From Streptomyces sp. NBC_00094 (GTDB lineage Bacteria; Actinomycetota; Actinomycetes; Streptomycetales; Streptomycetaceae), in contig NZ_JAPEMB010000001.1 of assembly GCF_026343125.1 (NCBI RefSeq), forward strand, positions 1,302,001-1,366,000: DNA of 64,000 bases, given 5' to 3'. This document shows, in pieces, positions 26,449 through 35,653 of this stretch. The translations under genes and the position numbers were made by a program. The notes under the pieces were generated by a model, which was not told the origin of the DNA, did no database searches, and was given only the letters and a program-made list of their open reading frames with translations. Within the stretch, counting starts at the first letter, position 1. Every line of letters begins with the position of its first letter.

Positions 26449-28830
26449 GTGTTGTCCCCCACCACGAAGAGAGCATCGCTGCTCGCTTCCGGCGCGGCCG
26501 TCGCCGGTCTGCTGCTCAGCTCGCTCTCCGGCGGCGTCTCGTACGCGGCCGACAACGAGTCCTGTCGGCCCGACGGGCTCTACAAGACCCCGGGCGTCGA
26601 CGTGCCGTACTGCTCGGTCTACGACGCCGAGGGCCGCGAGAAGATGGGCGCGGACCACCAGCGCCGGGTCATCGGCTACTTCACCGGCTGGCGCGACGGC
26701 AAGAACGGCCAGCCCGCGTACCTGGCCAAGGACATCCCGTGGGAGAAGATCACCCACATCAACTACGCCTTCGGGCACATCGGCAGCGACAACAAGCTCT
26801 CCGTGGGTACGGACGGCCCGAACAACGCGGCCACCGGGATGACCTGGCCCGGTGTCGCGGGCGCCGAGATGGACCCCGCTTACGCGTACAAGGGGCACTT
26901 CAACCTGCTCAACAAGTTCAAGAAGCAGCACCCGAACGTCAAGACGCTGATCTCGGTCGGCGGCTGGGCGGAGACCGGCGGCTACTTCGCGGACAACGGC
27001 GACCGGGTGAACTCCGGCGGCTTCTACTCGATGGCCACCAACGCCGACGGTTCGGTCAACCAGGCCGGGATCGACACCTTCGCGGCCTCGTCCGTCGACT
27101 TCATCCGGAAGTACGGGTTCAACGGCGTCGACATCGACTACGAGTACCCGACCACGATGAAGGACGCGGGCAACCCGCTCGACTGGCAGCTCGCGAACGC
27201 GCGCCGCGCCGGGCTCGTGCAGGGCTACGCGGCCCTCATGAAGTCCCTGCGCGAGAAGCTGGACGCGGCCGGTGCCTCCGACGGCAAGCACTACATGCTG
27301 ACCGTCGCCGCCCCCTCCTCCGGCTACCTGCTGCGTGGCATGGAGACGTTCCAGATGCAGAAGTACCTGGACTACGTCAACATCATGTCCTACGACCTGC
27401 ACGGCGCCTGGAACGAGTACGTCGGCCCCAACGCCTCGCTCTTCGACGACGGCAAGGACGGCGAGCTCGCCGCCGCCAACGTCTACGGCTCGGCGCAGTA
27501 CGGCAGCCTCGGCTACCTCAACACCGACTGGGCGTACCACTACTTCCGCGGCTCGATGCCGGCCGGCCGCATCAACATCGGCCTGCCCTACTACACCCGC
27601 GGCCACAAGAACGTCCAGGGCGGCACCGACGGTCTGTGGGGCAAGGCCTCCGCGACCACCTGCCCGGCCGGCGCCGGTCTGACCAAGTGCGGTGACGGTG
27701 CCGTCGGCATCGACAACCTGTGGCACGACAAGGACACCAACGGTGTCGAGTCGCCCGCCGGCTCCAACCCGATGTGGCACGCCAAGAACCTCGAGAAGGG
27801 GATCGTCGGCGACTACGTCACCCAGTACGGCTTCCCGGCGAACACCACCCTGACCGGCACCTACGCCCGCAAGTACGACTCGACCCTGGTCGCGCCGTGG
27901 CTGTGGAACGCGCAGAAGAAGGTCTTCCTCTCCACCGAGGACGAGCAGTCGGTGGCCGCCAAGGCCGACTACGTGGTCGACAAGGGCATCGGCGGCACGA
28001 TGGTCTGGGAGATGGCCGGCGACTACGGCTGGAACGCGACCAAGGGCCAGTACGAGATGGGCTCCACGCTCACCTCGCTGATGTACGACAAGTTCAAGGC
28101 GGCCGCCCCGTACGGCGCGAAGAAGTCCAACGCGACCCTGCCGACCCAGGCCGTGAAGATCGACACCCAGTTCACCGAGTTCAAGCTGGGCGACTCGAAC
28201 TACCCGATCACCCCGAAGATCAAGATCACCAACAACACGGCGACGGCGCTTCCGGGCGGCACGGAGTTCCAGTTCGACTACGGCACCTCGGCGCCGGGCA
28301 ACGCGTCGGACCAGTCGGGCTTCGGTACGAAGGTCATCAGCAGCGACCACACGGGCAGCAACGTGGGCGGCCTGAAGGGCGACTTCCACCGCGTCTCCCT
28401 GAAGCTCCCGGCCTGGCAGTCGCTGGCCCCGGGCGCCTCGGTCGACCTCGCGTTCAACTACTACCTGCCGGTGTCCACCCCCTCCAACTGGACGGTGAAC
28501 ATCAACGGCACGACGTACGCCCTCGCCGGTGACCTGGCGCGCGGGACGACGGTCGTGGAGCCCGGCTCCACCACGCCGCCCACCACGCCTCCGACCACGC
28601 CGCCCACCACCCCGCCGACGACTCCCCCGACCACGCCGCCGACGACCCCGCCGACGACGCCGCCCACCACGGGCTGCACCGTCCCGGCGTACGTGGCCGG
28701 CACGGTCTACAACGCGGGCAACGAGGTGTCGCACAAGGGCAGCAAGTGGAAGGCCCAGTGGTGGACGCAGAACGAGGAGCCGGGCACGACCGGCGACTGG
28801 GGCGTCTGGAAGAACCTCGGCGCCTGCTGA
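26449..28830 (+). CDS. Secreted GH18 chitinase with ChiC-like domain, PTT linker and CBM5/12
   Basis: A 793-residue extracellular enzyme that hydrolyses chitin. GTG at 26449 is chosen: AGGAGG lies 8 nt upstream and it begins a Sec signal peptide (about 1-33, [23 protein letters not shown]). GH18 catalytic domain (about 60-560): MHINYAFG-like [24 protein letters not shown], and [11 protein letters not shown] with catalytic Glu232; product-side [15 protein letters not shown]; and [15 protein letters not shown] beta-sandwich domain (about 565-700, [20 protein letters not shown]) resembles the 'Chitinase C' domain. Then a linker of repeating PTTP (about 705-742) and a C-terminal chitin-binding CBM5/12 (about 743-793, with [20 protein letters not shown]). 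Induced through DasR-like sites upstream. Confidence 0.95.
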   Translation: MLSPTTKRASLLASGAAVAGLLLSSLSGGVSYAADNESCRPDGLYKTPGVDVPYCSVYDAEGREKMGADHQRRVIGYFTGWRDGKNGQPAYLAKDIPWEKITHINYAFGHIGSDNKLSVGTDGPNNAATGMTWPGVAGAEMDPAYAYKGHFNLLNKFKKQHPNVKTLISVGGWAETGGYFADNGDRVNSGGFYSMATNADGSVNQAGIDTFAASSVDFIRKYGFNGVDIDYEYPTTMKDAGNPLDWQLANARRAGLVQGYAALMKSLREKLDAAGASDGKHYMLTVAAPSSGYLLRGMETFQMQKYLDYVNIMSYDLHGAWNEYVGPNASLFDDGKDGELAAANVYGSAQYGSLGYLNTDWAYHYFRGSMPAGRINIGLPYYTRGHKNVQGGTDGLWGKASATTCPAGAGLTKCGDGAVGIDNLWHDKDTNGVESPAGSNPMWHAKNLEKGIVGDYVTQYGFPANTTLTGTYARKYDSTLVAPWLWNAQKKVFLSTEDEQSVAAKADYVVDKGIGGTMVWEMAGDYGWNATKGQYEMGSTLTSLMYDKFKAAAPYGAKKSNATLPTQAVKIDTQFTEFKLGDSNYPITPKIKITNNTATALPGGTEFQFDYGTSAPGNASDQSGFGTKVISSDHTGSNVGGLKGDFHRVSLKLPAWQSLAPGASVDLAFNYYLPVSTPSNWTVNINGTTYALAGDLARGTTVVEPGSTTPPTTPPTTPPTTPPTTPPTTPPTTPPTTPPTTGCTVPAYVAGTVYNAGNEVSHKGSKWKAQWWTQNEEPGTTGDWGVWKNLGAC

Positions 28831-28860
28831 CGACCGACTGACGCACTCCTCCGAAAGACC

Positions 28861-28899
28861 CCCGGCGGCGGACTCTCACGGCCCTTGGCCGCCGCCGGG
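28861..28899 (+). terminator. Chitinase terminator hairpin
   Basis: Arms CCCGGCGGCGG and CCGCCGCCGGG, 30 bp past the stop codon. Confidence 0.7.
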
Positions 28900-28926
28900 C
28901 TCCCACCGCGCCGCGCCCCCCTGTCC

Positions 28927-29018
28927 GGGGCGCGGCGCCTGGCGTTTCCGGGGCGCGGCACCTGACGCTGACGGGTCGCGGCGCCTGACGTTGACGGGTC
29001 GCGGCGCCTGACGCTTCC
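28927..29018. repeat. Four tandem 23-bp repeats
   Basis: Units start at 28927, 28950, 28973 and 28996, each 23 bp and built on GGGTCGCGGCGCCTGAC plus a variable six-base end (GTTTCC, GCTGAC, GTTGAC, GCTTCC). They fill the gap between the convergent chitinase and ROK genes, just beyond the terminator. Confidence 0.85.
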
Positions 29019-29039
29019 GCGGATCGCGGCAGGTTTCCC

Positions 29040-30164
29040 CTACGGGAACAGTTCGTCCTGGGCCGCGTCGCGGGCCCTGAGCAGGGCGCCGCGGAGGACC
29101 GCCGCGTCCCCGAGCGCGGTCGGGCGGACCTCGGTACGGAGGGGCGAGAGCCCCGAGAGCGCCGACTGCACGCGGGCGGCGAGCTCGGCGCCGCCCTGGT
29201 GGCCGGTCTCGCCGGCGAGGACCACACAGCCGGGGTCCAGGACGGAGGCGACGGCGGCCGTGCCGACGGCGAGACGGCCGGCGAGGGCGTCGAGGAACGG
29301 GCCGTCGCCCGAGGTGAGCGCGGTGGCCGGGTCGAGGCCGTGGGCGACGGCGAGCGAGCCGACGGCGGCCGCGCAGGCCAGCTCGTGGAAGCCGCCGTCG
29401 CAGCCGGTGGCCGAGGGGAGGACGGCGGTGCCCGGCACGGGCAGGAAGCCGATCTCGCCGGCGCCGCCGGAGGCCCCGCGGCGCAGCCGTCCGTCGAGGA
29501 CGACGGCGGCACCGACGCCCTGGCCGAGCCAGAGCAGCACGAAGTCCTCGCGGTCGCGGGCCGCGCCCTCGCGGAGTTCGGCGACGGCGGCGAGGTTCGT
29601 CTCGTTCTCGACGAGGACGCGGGCGGGCAGCCGTTCCTGGAGGTCGGCGACCAGGCGGCGGTGCCAGGCGGGCAGTTTGGCGGAGTCGCGCAGCTCGCCG
29701 GTGGCGGGGTCGATCAGTCCGGGCGCGCCGACGGCCACCGTGTGCAGCCGGTCGACGCCGGCTTCCTCGGCGGTCCGCTCCAGGAGCGTGACCGCCTTCT
29801 CCACGGCCGGGCCCGTGCCGCCGTCGTCGCCGACGGGCGCGGAGGCCTCGGCGAGGGTGGTGCCGAGGAGGTCGGCGACGGTGACGGAGACCGAGCGGGT
29901 GCGCACGTCGAGCGCGGCGAGGTACGCGCGGTGGGCCACGATCCCGTACAGCTTGGCGTTGGGGCCGCGGCGTTCCGCCCCGGACTCCCCGACGACGTGG
30001 ACGAGCCCGGAGTCGCTGAGCCGGTCGACGAGGTCGGCGACGGTCGGGCGGGAGAGCCCGGTGAGCGTCTTGAGCTGAGTGGCCGTCAACGGACCCTCGT
30101 CCTGGAGCAGTCGCAGGGCGAGCCGGTCGTTGATGGCCCGTGCGGTGCTCGGGGATGCGGCCAT
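29040..30164 (-). CDS. ROK-family transcriptional repressor
   Basis: A 374-residue protein from the ATG at 30164. An N-terminal winged helix (about 10-70) has ALRLLQDEGPLTATQLKTLT and LSRPTVADLVDRL. The ROK sugar-kinase-like domain follows (about 80-370): VAVGAPGLIDPATG, LVENETNLAAVAEL, LWLGQGVGAAVVLDGRL, and GAGEIGFLPV. The usual ROK zinc motif CxCGxxGCxE is not intact: only TGCDGGFHELAC is seen. It lies divergent to an MFS transporter with a clear dyad between them, so it most likely represses that transporter and itself in response to a sugar or related ligand. Confidence 0.87.
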   Translation of the reverse strand: MAASPSTARAINDRLALRLLQDEGPLTATQLKTLTGLSRPTVADLVDRLSDSGLVHVVGESGAERRGPNAKLYGIVAHRAYLAALDVRTRSVSVTVADLLGTTLAEASAPVGDDGGTGPAVEKAVTLLERTAEEAGVDRLHTVAVGAPGLIDPATGELRDSAKLPAWHRRLVADLQERLPARVLVENETNLAAVAELREGAARDREDFVLLWLGQGVGAAVVLDGRLRRGASGGAGEIGFLPVPGTAVLPSATGCDGGFHELACAAAVGSLAVAHGLDPATALTSGDGPFLDALAGRLAVGTAAVASVLDPGCVVLAGETGHQGGAELAARVQSALSGLSPLRTEVRPTALGDAAVLRGALLRARDAAQDELFP

Positions 30165-30215
30165 GCGGCGATCCTCTCAGACTCGATCCTGCCCGGAATC
30201 CCCCCGCGGACTATT

Positions 30216-30236
30216 TATCAGGCAGGGTCCCTGATA
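30216..30236. promoter_or_regulatory. Operator dyad TATCAGG-N7-CCTGATA between ROK and MFS genes
   Basis: Perfect 7-bp arms with a CAGGGTC centre, 34 bp before the MFS start and 52 bp before the ROK start. The AT-rich flanks (CTATT, GTTTA) are unusual here and fit overlapping divergent promoters. The likely ligand is the ROK repressor. Confidence 0.75.
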
Positions 30237-30270
30237 GTTTACCGCCCACACCACGAACCAGGGAGGGCCC

Positions 30271-31494
30271 ATGGCGGCGGAGACCGTCTTCAGCACCGAG
30301 CGCCTGCGGCGGGCGCGCTTCGCCGTCGCCGCCGTCTTCTGCGTCCACGGCGCGGTGACCGGCAGCTTCGCGACCCGTATCCCGTGGATCCAGGAGCACG
30401 CGGGCGTCAGCGCCGGACAGCTCGGGCTCGCCCTCGCCTTCCCCGCGCTCGGCGCCTCCCTCGCGATGCCGCTCGCCGGAGCCATCAGCCACCGCTTCGG
30501 CGCCCGTACGGCGCTGCGCGGCCTGCTCGCGCTGTGGACGCTCTCCCTGACACTGCCCTCGCTGGCCCCGAACATCTGGGGGCTGTGCGGCGCGCTCTTC
30601 GTGTACGGCGCGACCGCGGGCATGTCCGACGTGGCGATGAACGCGCTCGGCGTCGAGACCGAGAACCGGCTCGGCAAGTCCATCATGTCGAGCCTGCACG
30701 GCATGTGGAGCGTCGGCGCGCTGCTCGGCTCCGCCGCCGGCACGGTCGCCGCCCACCTCGGCGGTGACGCCCGGATCCACCACCTGATCGCCGCCCTGAC
30801 CCTCACGGCGCTCGGCCTGGCCTTCTGCCAGGGCGTCCTGGACGTGCACGACACCCCGGACGAGGAGGCGCCGCCGCGGTTCTCGCTGCCGCCGAAGTCC
30901 GCGCTGATCATCGGCGCCATCGGCTTCTGCGGGGTGTTCGCGGAGGGCGCCAGCCTCGACTGGTCGGCCGTCTACCTGCGGGACGAACTGGGCAGCTCGG
31001 CCGGGCTCGCGGCCGCCTCGACGACCGCCTTCGCCCTGACGATGGCCGTGGCGCGGCTGGTCGGCGACCGGGTCGTGGACCGCTTCGGCGCGGTCCGTAC
31101 GGTACGGGTCGGGGGCGCCGTCGCGACCCTCGGCGGACTCATGGTCGTCCTCGCCCCGCACGCCGCCGTCGCGATGGCCGGTTTCGGTCTCATCGGGCTC
31201 GGCATCGCGGTCGTCGTCCCGCTCGCCTTCGCCGCGGCGGCCCGCAGCGGCCCGAACCCCAGCCAGGCCATCGCGGGCGTCGCCACCATCACGTACACCT
31301 CGGGTCTCATCGCCCCCTCGGCGATCGGCGGCATCGCCGACGCGACCTCCCTGGTCTTCTCCTTCGGCCTGGTCACGTTGCTGACCCTGGGCCTCGTGGT
31401 CGGCGCGGGCGTCCTGCGGCCCGGTGCGCGCGGGGCCGCGGCGTCGGCCAGGAAGGACGGCGCCCCCGCGAAGAGCTCCGGCCCGGTCGCGTGA
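30271..31494 (+). CDS. MFS transporter
   Basis: A 407-residue membrane protein with about 12 hydrophobic segments, starting at the ATG at 30271 after GGGAGGG. Early sequence is FAVAAVFCVHGAVTGSFATRIPW, with AGQLGLALAFPALGASLAMP. The loop-2 region (AISHRFGARTALRG) corresponds to motif A. It resembles the FucP/YbjJ-like MFS group often placed beside ROK regulators. The direction and substrate are unknown; control by the divergent ROK protein is inferred. A hairpin follows its stop. Confidence 0.87.
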   Translation: MAAETVFSTERLRRARFAVAAVFCVHGAVTGSFATRIPWIQEHAGVSAGQLGLALAFPALGASLAMPLAGAISHRFGARTALRGLLALWTLSLTLPSLAPNIWGLCGALFVYGATAGMSDVAMNALGVETENRLGKSIMSSLHGMWSVGALLGSAAGTVAAHLGGDARIHHLIAALTLTALGLAFCQGVLDVHDTPDEEAPPRFSLPPKSALIIGAIGFCGVFAEGASLDWSAVYLRDELGSSAGLAAASTTAFALTMAVARLVGDRVVDRFGAVRTVRVGGAVATLGGLMVVLAPHAAVAMAGFGLIGLGIAVVVPLAFAAAARSGPNPSQAIAGVATITYTSGLIAPSAIGGIADATSLVFSFGLVTLLTLGLVVGAGVLRPGARGAAASARKDGAPAKSSGPVA

Positions 31495-31500
31495 GGGCGC

Positions 31501-31525
31501 GGGCCGGCGCGATCCCGGCCGGCCC
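31501..31525 (+). terminator. Hairpin terminator after the MFS gene
   Basis: Arms GGGCCGGC and GCCGGCCC, 7 bp past the stop. Confidence 0.55.
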
Positions 31526-31601
31526 GCCGTGGCGCATACCATGTGGCTGATCTTTTGCGGCCACGCCACGGCCGCCGGAACCTCGGAACGGGAGCGACCT
31601 C

Positions 31602-33002
31602 ATGAACCTCGGCGTGCGCTGGACCCTGCACGGCGACGGGAAGACACCCGCTCCCGGGGCGGTCGTCCGGCCTGACGAGCGGCTCTCCTGGCCCCGTACC
31701 GCGGGACTCGGCGCCCAGCACGTCGTGGCGATGTTCGGGGCGTCCTTCGTGGCCCCGGTCCTCATGGGTCTGGATCCGAACCTCGCGATCATGATGTCCG
31801 GTGTCGCGACCGCGATCTTCCTCCTCGCGACCCGCGGCACCGTCCCGTCCTACCTGGGCTGCTCGCTCTCCTTCGTCGGTGTCGCCGCCGCCATCCGGGC
31901 CTCGGGCGGCACCAGCGCCACCGTGACCGGCGCGATCCTCGTCGTCGGCGCGGTGCTCTTCCTCGCGGGTCTCGCGGTACGGAAGTTCGGCGCGCGGATC
32001 ATCCACGCGGCGATGCCCCCGATCGTGACCGGCGCCGTCGTCATGCTGATCGGCTTCAACCTGGCCCCGGTCACCGCCTCGACGTACTGGCCGCAGGACC
32101 AGTGGACGGCGCTGCTCGTGATGCTGTTCACCGGTCTCGCCGTGGTCTGTCTGCGCGGCTTCTGGTCCCGGATCGCGATCTTCCTCGGGCTGATCTTCGG
32201 CTACGGCATCTCCTGGGTCTTCGACCTCGTCTTCGGCAAGATCCACTCGATGTCCCCGAGCGGCCAGGTCACCGACCACTGGCGGCTCGACCTCTCCGCC
32301 GTCTCGCAGGCCGACTGGATCGGTCTGCCCTCCTTCCACGGACCGAGCTTCGAGTGGTCCGCGATCCTGGTGGCGCTGCCCGTGGTCATCGCCCTGATCG
32401 CCGAGAACGCCGGACACGTCAAGGCCGTCGGCGAGATGACCGGCGACGACCTGGACGACAAGCTCGGCACCGCGATCGCCGCCGACGGCGCCGCCTCGAT
32501 GCTGTCGACGGCCGTGGGCGGCCCGCCGAACACCACGTACTCCGAGAACATCGGCGTCATGGCCGCCACCCGGGTCTACTCGACCGCCGCCTACTGGGCC
32601 GCGGCCGGCTTCGCGCTCCTCTTCGGACTCTGCCCGAAGTTCGGCGCGATCGTCGCCGCCATCCCCGGCGGCGTGCTCGGCGGCATCACCGTGATCCTGT
32701 ACGGCATGATCGGCCTGCTCGGCGCCCAGATCTGGATCAACGCCAAGGTCGACCTGCGCAACCCGCTCAACCTGGTCCCGGCCGCCGCCGGCATCATCAT
32801 CGGCGTCGGCGGTGTGAAGCTCACCTTCACCGACACCTTCGAGCTGGGCGGCATCGCGCTCGGCACGATCGTCGTCATCACCGGCTACCACGTGCTGCGG
32901 GCCTTCGCCCCGGCCCACCTCAAGACGCAGGAACCCCTCCTGGACTCCGGCACCAGCTCGTACGAGAGCACCTCCGGCGAGGATCCGCTGTCGAAGAACT
33001 GA
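31602..33002 (+). CDS. Uracil/xanthine-type nucleobase permease (NCS2 family)
   Basis: A 466-residue membrane protein with about 12-14 segments, from the ATG at 31602. Signatures of the nucleobase-cation symporter-2 family: GAQHVVAMFGASFVAPVLMG near residue 37, and the QH-motif region; SALIAENAGHVKAVGEMTG-type stretch (LIAENAGHVKAVGEMTGDD); and GGPPNTTYSENIGVMAATRV. NTTYSENIG is the classical NCS2 signature and suggests uracil (UraA/PyrP-like) specificity more than xanthine. Transcription is probably independent of the MFS gene given the hairpin between them. The pyr operon is in this window but 25 kb away. Confidence 0.9.
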   Translation: MNLGVRWTLHGDGKTPAPGAVVRPDERLSWPRTAGLGAQHVVAMFGASFVAPVLMGLDPNLAIMMSGVATAIFLLATRGTVPSYLGCSLSFVGVAAAIRASGGTSATVTGAILVVGAVLFLAGLAVRKFGARIIHAAMPPIVTGAVVMLIGFNLAPVTASTYWPQDQWTALLVMLFTGLAVVCLRGFWSRIAIFLGLIFGYGISWVFDLVFGKIHSMSPSGQVTDHWRLDLSAVSQADWIGLPSFHGPSFEWSAILVALPVVIALIAENAGHVKAVGEMTGDDLDDKLGTAIAADGAASMLSTAVGGPPNTTYSENIGVMAATRVYSTAAYWAAAGFALLFGLCPKFGAIVAAIPGGVLGGITVILYGMIGLLGAQIWINAKVDLRNPLNLVPAAAGIIIGVGGVKLTFTDTFELGGIALGTIVVITGYHVLRAFAPAHLKTQEPLLDSGTSSYESTSGEDPLSKN

Positions 33003-33074
33003 GTGATTCGCCCGTTCTGGGTAAGCCGGGCCCAGGGAGTTCCCTCCCGGCCCGGCGACTGGAAACCTGCCCCC

Positions 33075-33866
33075 ATGGCGCAGACCCAGCAGATCGGGCA
33101 GGACAGCGAGCAGGTCGGCAGGCAGGACGGCAGGCAGGTCGGCAGGCGGGGCATCGGGCCGGACATCAGGTCGGACGTCGGGTCGGACGTCGGGCAGTTC
33201 CTGGCCGTCGGCCCCGTGGTGGACCGGATGCGGGCCATCCGTTCCGCCTGGCATCCGGCCGACGGGGTCGCCGTCTTCAACCGGGTCTATCTGACCGTCA
33301 CCGAGGAGATCGGCCACGCCATCGAGGCGGGCACGTTCGCCGACCGCCGGGCGGCCTCCACCCTCGACGTGCGCTTCGCCGAGCGGTATCTCACGGTGGT
33401 CGACACCGTCGCCGGCGGCGGCCCGGCGCCCGCCTGCTGGCGGCCTCTCTTCCACTACCGGCGCCATCCCGGCGTACGTCCGCTGCAGTTCGCGCTCGCC
33501 GGGATCAACGCCCACATCGGCCACGACCTGGCGCTCGCGGTGGTCGACGCGTGCCGGATCCTGGAGTGCGCGCCCGCCGACCTGGAGGACGAGTTCGACC
33601 GGGTCGGCGACATCCTCGTCCTCCTGGAGGAGCGCATCAGGGAGGAACTGATGCCGGGCCCGGACCTCCTGGAGATCACGGACCCGCTGACGCATCTGCT
33701 CGGCTGCTGGAGCCTGGACCGGGCCCGCGACGGGGCCTGGCTGGCCGCACGGTCGCTCTGGCAGCTGCGCGGGCTGCCCGAGCTCGCCGGGGAGTGCACG
33801 GAGCGCCTCGACCGGTCGGTGGGCCTGGTGGGGCGGATGCTGCTCACGCCGCTCACCAGGCCGTGA
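33075..33866 (+). CDS. DUF5995-family protein
   Basis: A 263-residue protein if it starts at the ATG at 33075; the frame is also open from 33003. The ribosome site is weak, so the start is uncertain. The first ~40 residues are low-complexity (built from short DNA repeats at 33110-33192). The rest is an all-helical domain with HPADGVAVFNRVYLTVTEEI, STLDVRFAERYL, CWRPLFHYR, FALAGINAHIGHDLALAVVD and GPDLLEITDPLTHLLGCWS. These conserved His/Asp-rich stretches match the DUF5995 family of actinobacteria, function unknown. It follows the permease by about 70 bp on the same strand. Confidence 0.7.
   Translation: MAQTQQIGQDSEQVGRQDGRQVGRRGIGPDIRSDVGSDVGQFLAVGPVVDRMRAIRSAWHPADGVAVFNRVYLTVTEEIGHAIEAGTFADRRAASTLDVRFAERYLTVVDTVAGGGPAPACWRPLFHYRRHPGVRPLQFALAGINAHIGHDLALAVVDACRILECAPADLEDEFDRVGDILVLLEERIREELMPGPDLLEITDPLTHLLGCWSLDRARDGAWLAARSLWQLRGLPELAGECTERLDRSVGLVGRMLLTPLTRP
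33110..33192. repeat. Short tandem repeats in the DUF5995 gene 5' end
   Basis: Three ~12-bp units alternating GCAGGTCGGCAG and GCAGGACGGCAG (33110-33147), then GGTCGGACGTCG twice (33169-33180 and 33181-33192). Confidence 0.7.
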
Positions 33867-33893
33867 CCCGTACGGGATCAGCCCGCCGGCGGA

Positions 33894-35591
33894 TCAGTCC
33901 TCCGGCAGCTCGACCGGGGCGATCTCCTCGTAGACGTCGCCCGGACCCGGGTTGCCGGCGTCGGTGCCGCCGCCGAAGTGGTGCATCACGCCCCACACCG
34001 CGTTGAGCGCCGTCTGCACCGCGCCCTCGGCCCAGCCGGCCGTCCACGAGATGTCGTCGCCCGCGAGGAAGATGCCCCGCTTGTCCTCGGGCAGGCCGTC
34101 CTGCATGAAGTGCGTGAACAGACGGCGCTGGTAGCGGTAGTGGCCCGGCAGGTTGGCCTTGAAGGCGCCCATGAAGTAGGGCTCGTTCTCCCAGGAGACC
34201 GTCACCGGGTTGCCGATGATGTGCTTCCGGATGTCGACCTTCGGGTAGATCTCGCCGAGCGACTTGAGCATGACCTCCATCCGCTCGTTGGCGGAGAGCG
34301 GCAGCCACTTCAGGCTGTCGTCGCACCAGGTGTACGAGAGGCAGATCGTGGCCGGCTTGTCCGGGCCGTCGTCCAGGAGGTACGTGCCGCGGGTCATCCG
34401 GTCGGTCAGCGTCATCGACATGACGTCCCGGCCGGTCTCCTCGTCCTTGTCCAGCCAGAACGGCCGGTCGACGGGGACGAACAGCTTCGAGCTCTCCATG
34501 TAGTGGGTGCGCTCGATCGCCGTCCAGTGGTCGATCGGGAAGAGCGAGTCGTCGCAGGCGATCTTGGAGAGCAGCATCCAGGACTGGGCGGTGAAGATCG
34601 CCGCCTGGTACGTCCGGATGTCGCCGGACGCGTCGGTGACCGTGATCCGGTTGCCGGCGGTCCGGTTCAGCCGGGTCACGGCCGGCTTCGGGTCGCCCTC
34701 GTGCAGGGACTTCAGGGACGTGCCCGGCGCCCAGTGGACGAGCTTCTCCGGCTCGCGCTCCCACAGGCGGAGCGGCAGCTGCTGCGAACCGCCCACGATG
34801 CCGCGGTGGTGGTCGTCCGCCTCGGTGTAGACGACGCGGAGGATCTCCAGGATGGAGTTGGGGAAGTCGGTGTCCCAGCCGCCGGTGCCGAAGCCGACCT
34901 GACCGAAGATCTCGCGGTGCCGGAAGGACTTGAAGGACTCCGACTCGCAGAGGAAGCCGTAGAAGGTCTGGTTGTCGAGCTTCTCGACGAGCTTCGACCA
35001 GATCTCGCGGATACGCGGGACGTCGCGCTCGCGCATGGCCTGGTTCATGTCCGAGAAGTCGGCGCCCTCGTCCAGACAGGCGTTCCACGCGTTCATCACG
35101 TCGCGGTAGACCTGCGGCAGGTCGTCGACGGTGGTGGCGTAGTGCGACTCGCCCTTGAGGTCGACGACGGTCGAGGGGGTCGACTCGGCCAGCGGGTTCG
35201 GGAAGGGCGTGGTCTCCAGGCCGACGAGGTCGATGTAGTACTGGAGCGCGGTCGAGGAGGGCGGGAAGCGCATCGCGCCCATCTCGGCGGTCAGACCCTC
35301 GGTGGCGGTGCCCTCGAAGCCCACCGTGCGGAGCCGCCCGCCGATCTGGTCGGCCTCGTAGACGACGGGCTTGAGGCCCATCTTCATCAGCTCGTACGCG
35401 GCGATGATCCCCGAGAGACCGCCGCCGATGACGGCGACCTCGGTGCCGTGCTCGGTGGCCGGTATCTGGCCGAGACCGGCCGGGTGGGCCAGGAAGTCGT
35501 CATAGGCGTACGGGAAGTCCGGACCGAACATGGTGATCGGCGGCTGGCCGTCGCTGTGGGGGACGGCGGTCGTGGGCACCGTGGACGTCAT
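33894..35591 (-). CDS. Flavin amine monooxygenase, DavB-like (lysine 2-monooxygenase homologue)
   Basis: A 565-residue flavoenzyme from the ATG at 35591 (AAGGAG 10 nt upstream; the frame extends upstream through the hydrolase gene but this start fits the family). The FAD site is VAVIGGGLSGIIAAYELM near residue 52, then YEADQIGGRLRTVGFEG. Long stretches recall Pseudomonas putida DavB: ITMFGPDFPYAYDDFLAHPA at the N-terminus, FGQVGFGTGGWDTDFPNS, MTLTDRMTRGTYLLD and FLAGDDISWTAGWAEGAVQT. DavB converts lysine plus O2 to 5-aminovaleramide and CO2. Relatives act on tryptophan or phenylalanine, so the substrate is inferred mainly from the neighbouring DavA-like amidase. Second gene of a two-gene operon, 62 bp after the amidase gene. 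Confidence 0.82.
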   Translation of the reverse strand: MTSTVPTTAVPHSDGQPPITMFGPDFPYAYDDFLAHPAGLGQIPATEHGTEVAVIGGGLSGIIAAYELMKMGLKPVVYEADQIGGRLRTVGFEGTATEGLTAEMGAMRFPPSSTALQYYIDLVGLETTPFPNPLAESTPSTVVDLKGESHYATTVDDLPQVYRDVMNAWNACLDEGADFSDMNQAMRERDVPRIREIWSKLVEKLDNQTFYGFLCESESFKSFRHREIFGQVGFGTGGWDTDFPNSILEILRVVYTEADDHHRGIVGGSQQLPLRLWEREPEKLVHWAPGTSLKSLHEGDPKPAVTRLNRTAGNRITVTDASGDIRTYQAAIFTAQSWMLLSKIACDDSLFPIDHWTAIERTHYMESSKLFVPVDRPFWLDKDEETGRDVMSMTLTDRMTRGTYLLDDGPDKPATICLSYTWCDDSLKWLPLSANERMEVMLKSLGEIYPKVDIRKHIIGNPVTVSWENEPYFMGAFKANLPGHYRYQRRLFTHFMQDGLPEDKRGIFLAGDDISWTAGWAEGAVQTALNAVWGVMHHFGGGTDAGNPGPGDVYEEIAPVELPED

Positions 35592-35653
35592 GGGGTACGG
35601 ACTCCTTGCACGGAAAAGAAGGAAAGAAGAGGAAGGTCGGGGGGCGGGGCTGC

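Noticed and set aside
28561..28675. Regularly spaced repeats at the end of the chitinase gene considered as CRISPR
   Set aside because: They are codons of a PTTP protein linker with no unique spacers, joining catalytic and chitin-binding domains.
28927..29018. Tandem 23-bp units considered as a CRISPR array
   Set aside because: Units abut directly with no spacers, and no cas genes are present.
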